Of a stretch of 21,690 nucleotides of DNA, positions 8,563 through 15,536 are shown piece by piece; the first letter of the stretch is position 1, and each line of letters begins with the position of its first letter. Under the pieces are notes generated by a model, which worked only from the letters and a program-made list of their open reading frames with translations, was not told the DNA's origin and did no database searches. Source of the stretch: an uncultured Oscillospiraceae bacterium (GTDB lineage: Bacteria; Bacillota; Clostridia; Oscillospirales; Oscillospiraceae); the NCBI GenBank assembly GCA_902497145.1, contig CABVDR010000044.1, positions 1 to 21,690 on the forward strand, read 5' to 3'. Position numbers and translations under genes: made by a program.

Positions 8563-8591
8563 TTGACGAATGGGTGGGGCTGTCATAAAAT
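8563..8591 (+). promoter_or_regulatory. Strong sigma-A promoter of the 84-codon ORF and possibly the liv operon
   Basis: -35 TTGACG (8563-8568), 17-bp spacer, -10 TAAAAT (8586-8591); start near 8598. The -35 lies in the loop of a small dyad (CCCATT at 8559-8564, AATGGG at 8569-8574). No equally good promoter is seen between here and livJ, so liv transcripts may start here and pass the switch at 8864-8942. Confidence 0.7.
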
Positions 8592-8643
8592 AAAACAAAC
8601 TTAAATGATTTATCTCAATGAAGTGCGAAAGGAGTTGTGTGAC

Positions 8644-8898
8644 ATGATGTGCTCGAACGTTCGATCTCAGTGCATGCGTCACGCTGCCCCTCAGTGTGAG
8701 GCTGGTTCCTTTGCGCGCTTTTTCCTGAATCACGTCATGATGGACACCATTCTTTTGGTGTCCATTTTTGCTATTTTGCTGGGGGTATCCATCCTGCTCA
8801 GCACTCGAATTATTCTGGCCGTCCTGCTGGCGGCCCTGGTAATTCTGGGCGTAATTACTTACCGAACGCAGCCTTCTCCACCGTCAGGTGGGATATAA
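8644..8898 (+). CDS. Ile/Leu/Val-rich 84-residue small membrane ORF, candidate leader of the liv operon
   Basis: 84 codons. Start at the ATG at 8644 with AAAGGAG at 8628-8634; an upstream in-frame ATG at 8605 has no ribosome binding site. The first 30 residues are polar, with Cys3, Cys10 and Cys18. Residues 34-73 form one or two hydrophobic segments around a Ser-Thr-Arg turn. 24 of the 42 residues from Met32 are Ile, Leu or Val. Codon choice differs from the liv genes: ATT rather than ATC for Ile, plus GTA, TTG and CGA. The last codons (74-77) contain a segment complementary to the terminator that begins 11 nt after the stop codon. It could be a genuine two-helix membrane protein of unknown function, or a regulatory ORF whose translation controls read-through into livJ. 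I do not recognise a family. Confidence 0.65.
   Translation: MMCSNVRSQCMRHAAPQCEAGSFARFFLNHVMMDTILLVSIFAILLGVSILLSTRIILAVLLAALVILGVITYRTQPSPPSGGI
8864..8873 (+). promoter_or_regulatory. Candidate antiterminator segment
   Basis: GAACGCAGCC at 8864-8873, within codons 74-77 of the small ORF, is the exact reverse complement of GGCTGCGTTC at 8912-8921, the 5' arm of the terminator before livJ. It differs by one base from the terminator's own 3' arm (GAACGAAGCC, 8926-8935), so it can compete with it and forms the better pairing (10 of 10, against one G/A mismatch). Switch function is inference. Confidence 0.55.
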
Positions 8899-8909
8899 CC
8901 AGGTAAAAG

Positions 8910-8942
8910 GCGGCTGCGTTCCCAGGAACGAAGCCGCTTTTT
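8910..8942 (+). terminator. Rho-independent terminator between the small ORF and livJ
   Basis: GCGGCT-G-CGTTC (8910-8921) pairs with GAACG-A-AGCCGC (8926-8937), 11 bp with one G/A mismatch and a 4-nt loop, followed by TTTTT. It ends 46 bp before the livJ start. It may act as an attenuator rather than a simple unit boundary. Confidence 0.85.
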
Positions 8943-8988
8943 ATATATATCAATGCAAAGCAAAATCCAATCGTAAGGAGAGAATGTT

Positions 8989-10188
8989 ATGAAAAAGTTT
9001 CTTGCCTTCACCATGGCAGCGGCGATGACCCTGTCGCTGGCCGCCTGCGGCAGCTCCGGTTCCGGTTCCAGTGCCAGCTCCGGCACCAGTTCCAACACCG
9101 GCTCCGACACCTCCAGCAACACCGCCTTTAAGCTGGGCGGCACCGGCCCCCTGACCGGTGACGCCTCCATCTACGGCCTGGCTGCCCAGCGGGGCGCTCA
9201 GATCGCCGTGGACGAGATCAACGCCGAGGGCGGCGCCATTCAGTTTGAGCTGCGCTACGAGGACGACGTGAACGACCCTGAGAAGGCCGTCAACGCCTAC
9301 AATGTTCTGAAGGAGTGGGGCATGCAGATCTCCCTGGGCTCCGTCACCACTCAGCCCGGCATCGCCACCTCCAGCTACAACTTTGCCGACAGCATCTTTG
9401 CCCTCACCCCCTCCGCCTCCTCCCCCGACGTGATCTCCGGCAAGGATAACGTCTATCAGATGTGCTTCTCCGACCCCAACCAGGGCACCGCTTCCGCCAA
9501 GTACATTTCCGAGCAGAAGCTGGGCGAGAAGGTCTTTATCATCTGGAAGAGCGACGACAACTACTCCACCGGCATCAAGGACAAGTTCGTGGCTGAGGCT
9601 GAGACTCTGGGCCTGAACGTAGTGGGCAATGCGACCTTTACCACGGACAGCAAGAACGACTTTACCGTGCAGCTGACCCAGGCCAAGCAGGCCGGAGCCG
9701 ACCTGCTGTTCCTGCCCATCTACTATGATGCCGCCTCCCTGATCCTGACCCAGGCCAACGCCATGGGCTATGAGCCCAAGTTCTTCGGCGTGGATGGCAT
9801 GGACGGTATCCTGACCCAGGCCAACTTCGACACCTCTCTGGCCGAGGGCGTGATGCTGCTGACCCCCTTCAATGCCGACGACGAGGACGAGGCCACCCAG
9901 AACTTTGTCAAGGCCTACCAGGACAAGTACGGCGAGACCCCCATCCAGTTTGCCGCCGACGCCTATGACTGCGTCTACGCTTACAAGCAGGCTCTGGAGA
10001 CCGCCGGCTGCACCCCTGACATGAGTGCTTCCGAGCTCAACGAGAAGCTGAAGGCCACCTTCCCCACCATCACCTTTACCGGTCTGACCGGTGACGGCGC
10101 TGGTATCACTTGGGACAGCACCGGCGCGGTGTCCAAGAGCCCCAAGGGCATGGTCATCAAGGACGGCGCTTACGTCGGCATGGACTAA
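8989..10188 (+). CDS. livJ: Branched-chain amino acid ABC transporter substrate-binding lipoprotein
   Basis: 399 residues. Extracellular ligand-binding component of a HAAT-type importer for Leu/Ile/Val (family substrate; related proteins can bind other amino acids). A lipoprotein signal peptide ends in the lipobox LAAC with Cys20, then a Ser/Thr/Gly-rich tether (21-46), then the two-lobed periplasmic-binding fold (Peripla_BP_6) starting at GTGPLTGDASIYG. The ATG at 8989 has AAGGAG upstream. Codons are strongly biased to C- and G-ending forms, as expected for an abundant binding protein. It is first in livJ-H-M-G-F. Two strong hairpins follow it and may set its level above the permease genes. 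Its only nearby promoter candidate (TTCCCA, 17 bp, TATATA at 8942-8947) is weak and overlaps the terminator. Confidence 0.95.
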   Translation: MKKFLAFTMAAAMTLSLAACGSSGSGSSASSGTSSNTGSDTSSNTAFKLGGTGPLTGDASIYGLAAQRGAQIAVDEINAEGGAIQFELRYEDDVNDPEKAVNAYNVLKEWGMQISLGSVTTQPGIATSSYNFADSIFALTPSASSPDVISGKDNVYQMCFSDPNQGTASAKYISEQKLGEKVFIIWKSDDNYSTGIKDKFVAEAETLGLNVVGNATFTTDSKNDFTVQLTQAKQAGADLLFLPIYYDAASLILTQANAMGYEPKFFGVDGMDGILTQANFDTSLAEGVMLLTPFNADDEDEATQNFVKAYQDKYGETPIQFAADAYDCVYAYKQALETAGCTPDMSASELNEKLKATFPTITFTGLTGDGAGITWDSTGAVSKSPKGMVIKDGAYVGMD

Positions 10189-10213
10189 TTCCAGTTTTAA
10201 GCAAGTTCTTTCT

Positions 10214-10244
10214 TCCCAGGGGGCTGCCCGTCAGCCCCCTGGGA
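10214..10244 (+). repeat. GC-rich hairpin between livJ and livH
   Basis: Perfect 13-bp stem: TCCCAGGGGGCTG (10214-10226) with CAGCCCCCTGGGA (10232-10244), 5-nt loop. No T-run follows, so it is not a classical terminator. It is well placed to stabilise the livJ mRNA 3' end or cause partial termination. Confidence 0.75.
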
Positions 10245-10272
10245 ACGCCCGTTTCCTTGCAGAATAAGGGGA

Positions 10273-10315
10273 CGCATGGGAAAGGGGCCGGATGGCCCGG
10301 CAATTTTCCCATGCG
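10273..10315 (+). repeat. Second, branched hairpin before livH
   Basis: Outer stem of 11 bp, CGCATGGGAAA (10273-10283) with TTTCCCATGCG (10305-10315), encloses an inner GGGCC-GGAT-GGCCC hairpin (10285-10298). An A-run, not a T-run, follows. It lies 35 bp before the livH start. Confidence 0.7.
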
Positions 10316-10350
10316 CCTAAAAAAGAGAGAAGAGAAAAGGTGAGTGAATT

Positions 10351-11271
10351 ATGGATTTCTTGACCCTGTTGGATTATCTGATCCGAGGGCTGAGTCTGGG
10401 CAGCATCTACGCCATCATCGCCCTGGGCTACACCATGGTGTATGGCATTGCGAAAATGCTCAACTTTGCCCACGGCGACGTGATCATGGTGGGTGCCTAC
10501 GCCTGCTTCTTCACGGTGACCGGTATGGAGCCTATGTTTGAGCCGGGCAGCTTGGCTGCTGCCGTGGTGCCAGCCCTGGCCGGCGTGGTGCTGTCCATGG
10601 TGGTTTGTACCGTGCTGGGCGTGGTGATTGAGGGCCTGGCCTACAAGCCTTTGCGTCAGGCCCCTTCCCTGGCGGTGCTGATCACCGCCATCGGTGTGAG
10701 CTACTTTTTGCAGAACGCAGCTCTGCTGCTCTGGTCCTCCAGCCCCAAGATTTTCTCCCCCATTGTGGGAAGCGGACAGCTCCAGGTCGGTCCGCTGAAC
10801 ATCTCCTACGTGACTTTGGTGACCATTGTGGCCTGTATCGTGATCATGGTGTGTCTGACCATGTTCACCGGCAGGACCAAGATGGGCAAGGCCATGCGGG
10901 CGGTGTCTGAGGATAAGGGCGCGGCCCAGCTCATGGGCATCAACGTCAACCGTACCATCTCCATGACCTTTGCCATCGGTTCCGCCCTGGCGGCCATTGC
11001 CGGTGTGCTGCTGTGCTCCGCCTATCCCACCCTGACCCCCACCACCGGCTCTATGCCCGGTATCAAGGCCTTCACCGCCGCCGTGTTCGGCGGCATCGGC
11101 TCCATTCCCGGGGCTCTGCTGGGCGGTTTGCTGCTGGGTATCATCGAGATCTTCGCCAGTGCCTACATCTCCACCCAGCTGTCCACCGCTGTGGTGTTCG
11201 GCGTGCTGATTGTGGTGCTGCTGGTCAAGCCTGCCGGTCTGCTGGGCAAGACCGTGCGCGAGAAAGTGTGA
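10351..11271 (+). CDS. livH: Branched-chain amino acid ABC transporter permease LivH
   Basis: 306 residues, a normal LivH length. It is a polytopic inner permease with about eight hydrophobic segments. Family signatures are the N-terminal GLSLGSIYAIIALGYTMVYG, LNFAHGDVIMVGAY, the cytoplasmic loop MRAVSEDKGAAQLMGINVN (EAA-like contact with the ATPases) and the C-terminal AVFGGIGSIPGALLGG. The ATG at 10351 has AAGGTGAG upstream. It forms the translocation path with LivM. It is 162 bp downstream of livJ, a gap filled by two hairpins, and only 10 bp upstream of livM. Confidence 0.95.
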   Translation: MDFLTLLDYLIRGLSLGSIYAIIALGYTMVYGIAKMLNFAHGDVIMVGAYACFFTVTGMEPMFEPGSLAAAVVPALAGVVLSMVVCTVLGVVIEGLAYKPLRQAPSLAVLITAIGVSYFLQNAALLLWSSSPKIFSPIVGSGQLQVGPLNISYVTLVTIVACIVIMVCLTMFTGRTKMGKAMRAVSEDKGAAQLMGINVNRTISMTFAIGSALAAIAGVLLCSAYPTLTPTTGSMPGIKAFTAAVFGGIGSIPGALLGGLLLGIIEIFASAYISTQLSTAVVFGVLIVVLLVKPAGLLGKTVREKV

Positions 11272-11281
11272 GGTGGTAAGA

Positions 11282-12346
11282 ATGATTCGACTTGCGAATA
11301 TGAACAAGACCACCCGATCCAGCCTGTTTACCTATACCTTGGTCATTGTGGTTTTTGTGATCATCCAGCTGCTGCGTACCTTTAAGGATGGCGGCGTAGG
11401 CTCCGTGCTGGAGGGCCAGCTCATCCCCATCTGTGCCTACGTCACCATGGCCCTGGCCCTGAACCTGGTGGTAGGCGTGTCCGGCGAGCTGAGCCTGGGC
11501 CACGCCGGATTTATGAGCATCGGCGCCTTCCTGGGCTGTTCCGCCGCCAGCGCTCTGGCCAATGTGATCCCCTCTAACCCCCTGCGCCTGGCTGTGGCCA
11601 TGGTGGTGGGTGCCATCCTGGCCGGTTTCTTCGGTTTCCTCATCGGCATCCCCGTGCTGCGCCTCAACGGCGACTACCTGGCCATCGTTACCCTGGCCTT
11701 CGGCGAGATCATTAAGAGCCTGCTGACCAACGTCTATCTGGGCGTAGACAAGGATGGCTTCCAGTTCAGCTTCCTTTCCGACAAGAACACCCTGGGAGAG
11801 GGTGGCATCCAACTGATCAAGGGCCCCATGGGCGTGATGAACACCCAGCGCATTTCCTCCTTTGTTGCCGGCTTTGTTCTGGTGATGATTGCCCTGGTGG
11901 TTATCTTCAACTTGGTTAACAGCCGCACTGGCCGTGCCATCATGGCCACCCGGGACAACCGCATTGCCGCCGAGAGTATCGGCATCAGCGTTACCAAGTA
12001 TAAGATGATCGCTTTTGTCACCTCCGCCGCCCTGGCTGGTGCTGCCGGCACTCTGTACGGCTGCAGCCAGGTTACCTTCACCGCTACCAAGTTTGACTTC
12101 AACACCTCCATTCTGATCCTGGTGTTTGTGGTGCTGGGCGGTTTGGGCAATATGTGGGGCTCCGTGGTTGCCGCCGCCGCCCTGACCATCCTGCCTGAGG
12201 CCCTGCGTCAGTTTGCCGATTACCGCATGCTGGTGTACGCCATCGTCCTCATCTTGGTCATGCTGGCCACCAACAATCCCACCATTCAGGGCTTCTTTGC
12301 CCGTCTGCGCACCCACGCGGAAGAGAAGAAAGGAGGGGCACAATGA
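11282..12346 (+). CDS. livM: Branched-chain amino acid ABC transporter permease LivM
   Basis: 354 residues. Second permease subunit. Signatures include LNLVVGVSGELSLGHAGFMSIGAF, GDYLAIVTLAFGEIIK and the ATPase-contact loop ATRDNRIAAESIGISVTKYK. I place the start at the ATG at 11282 (MIRLANMNK) because AGGTGG lies five bases upstream, right after the livH stop; the frame is open further upstream inside livH but without a binding site. The stop codon overlaps the livG start by four bases (ATGA), so the two are translationally coupled. Confidence 0.94.
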   Translation: MIRLANMNKTTRSSLFTYTLVIVVFVIIQLLRTFKDGGVGSVLEGQLIPICAYVTMALALNLVVGVSGELSLGHAGFMSIGAFLGCSAASALANVIPSNPLRLAVAMVVGAILAGFFGFLIGIPVLRLNGDYLAIVTLAFGEIIKSLLTNVYLGVDKDGFQFSFLSDKNTLGEGGIQLIKGPMGVMNTQRISSFVAGFVLVMIALVVIFNLVNSRTGRAIMATRDNRIAAESIGISVTKYKMIAFVTSAALAGAAGTLYGCSQVTFTATKFDFNTSILILVFVVLGGLGNMWGSVVAAAALTILPEALRQFADYRMLVYAIVLILVMLATNNPTIQGFFARLRTHAEEKKGGAQ

Positions 12347-13194
12347 GCCGGATTCCCAAAGAGCCGGTGAAGCTTGTAGACGTGCCCAGCACCAACAAGA
12401 TTCCCGAGCGTGATATTGATAAAAGCCCCATCCTGGAGTGCCGCCACCTGGGCATCGACTTCGGCGGCCTGTCCGCGGTCAAGGACTTCAACATGGCCAT
12501 TGGCCGCACCGAGATCGCCGGCCTCATCGGCCCCAACGGCGCGGGCAAGACCACTGTTTTTAACCTGCTCACTAAGGTGTACCAGCCCACCCGGGGGACC
12601 ATCCTGCTGGACGGCGTGGATACCCACAACATGAATACCGTCCAGGTGAACAAGGCGGGAATTGCCCGTACCTTCCAGAACATCCGCCTGTTTGATAACC
12701 TTACCGTAGAGGACAACGTAAAGCTGGGCCTTCATAACCACATTAAGTACGGGATGTGGAGCGGCATCTTCCGTCTGCCCAACTACTGGAAAGAGGAGAA
12801 GGTGGCTCACGACCGGGCCATGGAGCTGCTGTCCATCTTCGACATGGGCTACCTGGCCAAGTATAAGGCGGGCTCCCTGCCCTACGGCGCCCAGCGCCGC
12901 CTGGAGATCGTCCGCGCCCTGGCCACCAACCCCAGCCTGCTGCTGCTGGACGAGCCGGCGGCCGGCATGAACCCCTCCGAGACGGCGGAGCTGATGGAGA
13001 ACATCGTCAAGATCCGGGACACCTTCGGCATTGCCATCCTGCTCATTGAGCACGACATGAACCTGGTCATGGGGATCTGCGAGGGCATCGCAGTGCTCAA
13101 CTTCGGCCAGATTATTGCCAAGGGTACCCCCGACGAGATCAAGAACGACCCGGTGGTCATCGAGGCCTACCTGGGCAAGCAGAAGGAGGCGTGA
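12343..13194 (+). CDS. livG: Branched-chain amino acid ABC transporter ATPase LivG
   Basis: 283 residues. Cytoplasmic ATPase: Walker A GPNGAGKTT (63-71), Q-loop Gln112 in RTFQNIRLF, signature LPYGAQRR (179-186, the LivG version of LSGGQ), Walker B LLLLDEP (199-205), switch His237. The C-terminal IEAYLG is typical of the Liv family. About 28 extra residues precede the usual LivG start (PILECRHLGIDFGG); the annotated start is supported by AAAGGAGG and by the ATGA overlap with livM, so the extension appears real. It works as a heterodimer with LivF. Confidence 0.95.
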   Translation: MSRIPKEPVKLVDVPSTNKIPERDIDKSPILECRHLGIDFGGLSAVKDFNMAIGRTEIAGLIGPNGAGKTTVFNLLTKVYQPTRGTILLDGVDTHNMNTVQVNKAGIARTFQNIRLFDNLTVEDNVKLGLHNHIKYGMWSGIFRLPNYWKEEKVAHDRAMELLSIFDMGYLAKYKAGSLPYGAQRRLEIVRALATNPSLLLLDEPAAGMNPSETAELMENIVKIRDTFGIAILLIEHDMNLVMGICEGIAVLNFGQIIAKGTPDEIKNDPVVIEAYLGKQKEA

Positions 13195-13197
13195 TCC

Positions 13198-13908
13198 ATG
13201 GATACAATTTTGAAGGTGGAAGGGATCAACGTCTACTACGGCGCCATCCACGCCATTAAGGACATCTCCTTTGAGGTAAACCAGGGGGAGATCGTCACCC
13301 TGATCGGCGCCAACGGCGCGGGCAAGACCACCACCCTGCAGACCATCTCCGGCCTGCTCCATACCCGCACCGGAACCATTACCTTCCAGGACCAGAACAT
13401 CACCAACATCCGGGCGGACAAGCTGGTCTCCCGGGGCCTGGCTCAGGTCCCCGAGGGACGGCGGGTCTTTTTGCAGATGTCGGTGCAGGAGAACCTGGAG
13501 ATGGGAGCCTACACCCAGTCTCCCACCGGTGTGCCCAAAGATCTGGAAATGGTCTTTGAGCTGTTCCCCCGGCTGAAGGAGCGGCGTAATCAGGTAGCTG
13601 GCACTCTGTCCGGCGGCGAGCAGCAGATGCTGGCCATGGGGCGGGCCCTCATGTCCCACCCTAAGCTGCTGATGCTGGACGAGCCCTCCATGGGCCTTGC
13701 ACCCCTGCTGGTGGAGCAGATCTTTGAGATCATCAAAAACCTCAATAAGCAGGGCTCCACCATTCTGCTGGTGGAGCAGAACGCTCAGATGGCTCTGTCC
13801 GTGGCCCACCGGGGCTACGTGCTGGAGACGGGTAAGATCGTCACCACCGGCACCGGCGAGGAGCTCATCCGCAGCCCCGAGATCAAAAAAGCCTATCTGG
13901 GCGGCTAA
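13198..13908 (+). CDS. livF: Branched-chain amino acid ABC transporter ATPase LivF
   Basis: 236 residues, the usual LivF size. Walker A GANGAGKTT (37-45), signature LSGGEQQ (137-143), Walker B LLMLDEP (157-163). The switch position reads VEQN instead of a histidine, as is normal for LivF. The ATG at 13198 is three bases after the livG stop. It is the last gene of the liv operon and is followed directly by a strong terminator. Confidence 0.96.
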   Translation: MDTILKVEGINVYYGAIHAIKDISFEVNQGEIVTLIGANGAGKTTTLQTISGLLHTRTGTITFQDQNITNIRADKLVSRGLAQVPEGRRVFLQMSVQENLEMGAYTQSPTGVPKDLEMVFELFPRLKERRNQVAGTLSGGEQQMLAMGRALMSHPKLLMLDEPSMGLAPLLVEQIFEIIKNLNKQGSTILLVEQNAQMALSVAHRGYVLETGKIVTTGTGEELIRSPEIKKAYLGG

Positions 13909-13917
13909 GCCCAGCTG

Positions 13918-13960
13918 CGCGTCAAAAAGAGGAAAAACTCCTCTTTTTGGCGCGTTTTTT
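13918..13960 (+). terminator. Rho-independent terminator of the liv operon
   Basis: 16-bp stem (13918-13933 with 13939-13954) with one G/T wobble and a 5-nt AAAAC loop, followed by TTTTTT. It starts ten bases after the livF stop. Confidence 0.93.
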
Positions 13961-13962
13961 CA

Positions 13963-13991
13963 TTGTATTTTCCGCCCCGCGCGTGTACACT
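13963..13991 (+). promoter_or_regulatory. Candidate promoter of the polyphosphate:AMP phosphotransferase gene
   Basis: -35 TTGTAT (13963-13968), 17-bp spacer, -10 TACACT (13986-13991). It begins immediately after the liv terminator. The match is moderate. The leader would be about 20 nt. Confidence 0.45.
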
Positions 13992-14018
13992 AAAGAAAAA
14001 ACAAAGGGGGCGCTTTTT

Positions 14019-15488
14019 ATGCTGGAGGAGTGGAACTTCAACCAGAAAAAATCGGATGAGGCGGAGTGCAAGGCCCGCCTGAAAGCCCGGCGGCTGGACC
14101 TGGCGGGGTTGCAGCAGCCTATTAAGGCGGCGGGCCTGCCGGTGATCGTGCTTATCGAGGGCTGGGGTGCGGCGGGAAAGGGCAGCGTCATCCGCTCCCT
14201 CATCCGGGAGCTGGACCCCCGGGGCTTTCTGGTGCGCAGCGTGACCATGCCCACCCAGGAGGAGCGGCGCTGGCCCTTCCTCAAGCGCCACTTCGAGGCC
14301 ATCCCCGAACAGGGCAAAATCTTATTCCTGGACTCCGGGTGGATGGACGAGACGGTGCGGGAGCGGCTGCGGGGCGACCTGTCCGACGGGGAATATCAGC
14401 GGCGGCTGGGGAGCGTCAACCTCTTTGAGCGGCAGCTGGCGGCGGGGGGCTACTTGCTGGTGAAGCTGTTTTTGCACATCGAGCAGGATACCCAGCGCAA
14501 GCGCCTGGAGAAGTTGGAGAAGAATAAGGACACCGCCTGGCGGGCGGGGGAGAACGACTGGCGGCAGAACAAGAACTACCACCGCACCCAGGCCGCCTTT
14601 GACGACTTTATGCAGGCCACCCACACCGACTGGGCGCCCTGGAAGGTGATCGACGGCACGGTAGGCCCCTGTGCCCAGCTGGCGGCGGCCGACTGGCTCT
14701 ACCAGCAGATTACCGCTGCCCTGCGCTGTCCGCCCACGGCGGAGCCGCCGGTATATCGCTGGCCCCTGGTGGACATCCAGCCTCTGGAGAAGGTGAAGCT
14801 GGACAAGTCCCTGGACAAGGACAAGTACCAGCGGGAGCTGGATGCGTGCCGGGAGAAGCTGGAGGATCTTCATAACCAGCTCTACCGCAAAAAAATTCCC
14901 GTAGTCATCGCCTACGAGGGCTGGGATGCCGCGGGCAAGGGGGGCAATATCAAGCGCCTGGCCTCCGCCCTGGATCCCCGGGGCTATGAGGTGGTACCCA
15001 TCGCCAGCCCCACACCGGACGAAAAGCACCGCCACTATCTGTGGCGCTTCTGGCGCAAACTGCCCAAGACAGGCCACATCGCCATCTTTGACCGCAGCTG
15101 GTACGGCCGGGTGATGGTGGAGCGGCTGGAGGGCTTCTGTACCTTGGAGGACTGGCAGCGGGCCTACGACGAGATCAACGAGTTTGAGCGGGAGCTCACC
15201 GACGCCGGGGCGGTGGTGCTGAAATTCTGGGTGCAGATCGACAAGGACACCCAGCTCCAGCGCTTCCAGGCCCGGGAGAACACCCCGGAAAAACGCTGGA
15301 AGATCACCGACGAGGACTGGCGCAACCGGGAGAAGTGGGACGAGTATCAGGTGGCGGTCAACGAGATGCTGGCCCGTACCAATACGGAGAACGCCCCCTG
15401 GTATATCCTGGAGTCGGTGGATAAGCGCTACGCCCGCATTAAGGCCATGAAAATCGTCATCCGTGCCCTGGAGAAGGCGCTGGACTGA
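14019..15488 (+). CDS. pap: Polyphosphate:AMP phosphotransferase (two-domain PPK2, class II)
   Basis: 489 residues with two tandem PPK2 domains (about 10-235 and 262-489). The enzyme moves phosphate from polyphosphate to AMP to make ADP. The C-terminal domain is intact: Walker A GWDAAGKGG (301-309) and the DRSWYGR motif (358-364). The N-terminal domain keeps Walker A GWGAAGKGS (48-56) but has DSGWMDE (105-111) where DRSWYxR is expected, so it is probably not catalytic; degenerate first domains are known in fused PPK2 enzymes. I start at the ATG at 14019, which has AAAGGGGG nine bases upstream; the frame stays open upstream to 13947 but runs into the liv terminator. It is a single-gene unit, convergent with glsA. 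Confidence 0.9.
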   Translation: MLEEWNFNQKKSDEAECKARLKARRLDLAGLQQPIKAAGLPVIVLIEGWGAAGKGSVIRSLIRELDPRGFLVRSVTMPTQEERRWPFLKRHFEAIPEQGKILFLDSGWMDETVRERLRGDLSDGEYQRRLGSVNLFERQLAAGGYLLVKLFLHIEQDTQRKRLEKLEKNKDTAWRAGENDWRQNKNYHRTQAAFDDFMQATHTDWAPWKVIDGTVGPCAQLAAADWLYQQITAALRCPPTAEPPVYRWPLVDIQPLEKVKLDKSLDKDKYQRELDACREKLEDLHNQLYRKKIPVVIAYEGWDAAGKGGNIKRLASALDPRGYEVVPIASPTPDEKHRHYLWRFWRKLPKTGHIAIFDRSWYGRVMVERLEGFCTLEDWQRAYDEINEFERELTDAGAVVLKFWVQIDKDTQLQRFQARENTPEKRWKITDEDWRNREKWDEYQVAVNEMLARTNTENAPWYILESVDKRYARIKAMKIVIRALEKALD

Positions 15489-15495
15489 CAGGTGT

Positions 15496-15531
15496 AAAAA
15501 AATTGCCGTCCCATCGGGACGGCAATTTTTT
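15496..15531. terminator. Bidirectional terminator between pap and glsA
   Basis: AAAAAATT-GCCGTCCC (15497-15512), loop ATC, GGGACGGC-AATTTTTT (15516-15531). Both strands end in a T-run, so it can serve the two convergent genes. Confidence 0.93.
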
Positions 15532-15536
15532 GATGG

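Noticed and set aside
8598..8989. T-box riboswitch controlling the liv operon
   Set aside because: No T-box core (AGGGTGGNACCGCG-like) or specifier stem is seen; the terminator pairs with a segment inside an ORF instead.
10214..10315. Rho-independent terminators inside the liv operon
   Set aside because: Both hairpins lack a T-run on the plus strand, and the following genes are co-directional parts of the same transporter.
12286..13809. A 507-codon open frame on the minus strand
   Set aside because: It is antisense to livG and livF, with no recognisable domain and a His/Gln/Gly-rich shadow composition.
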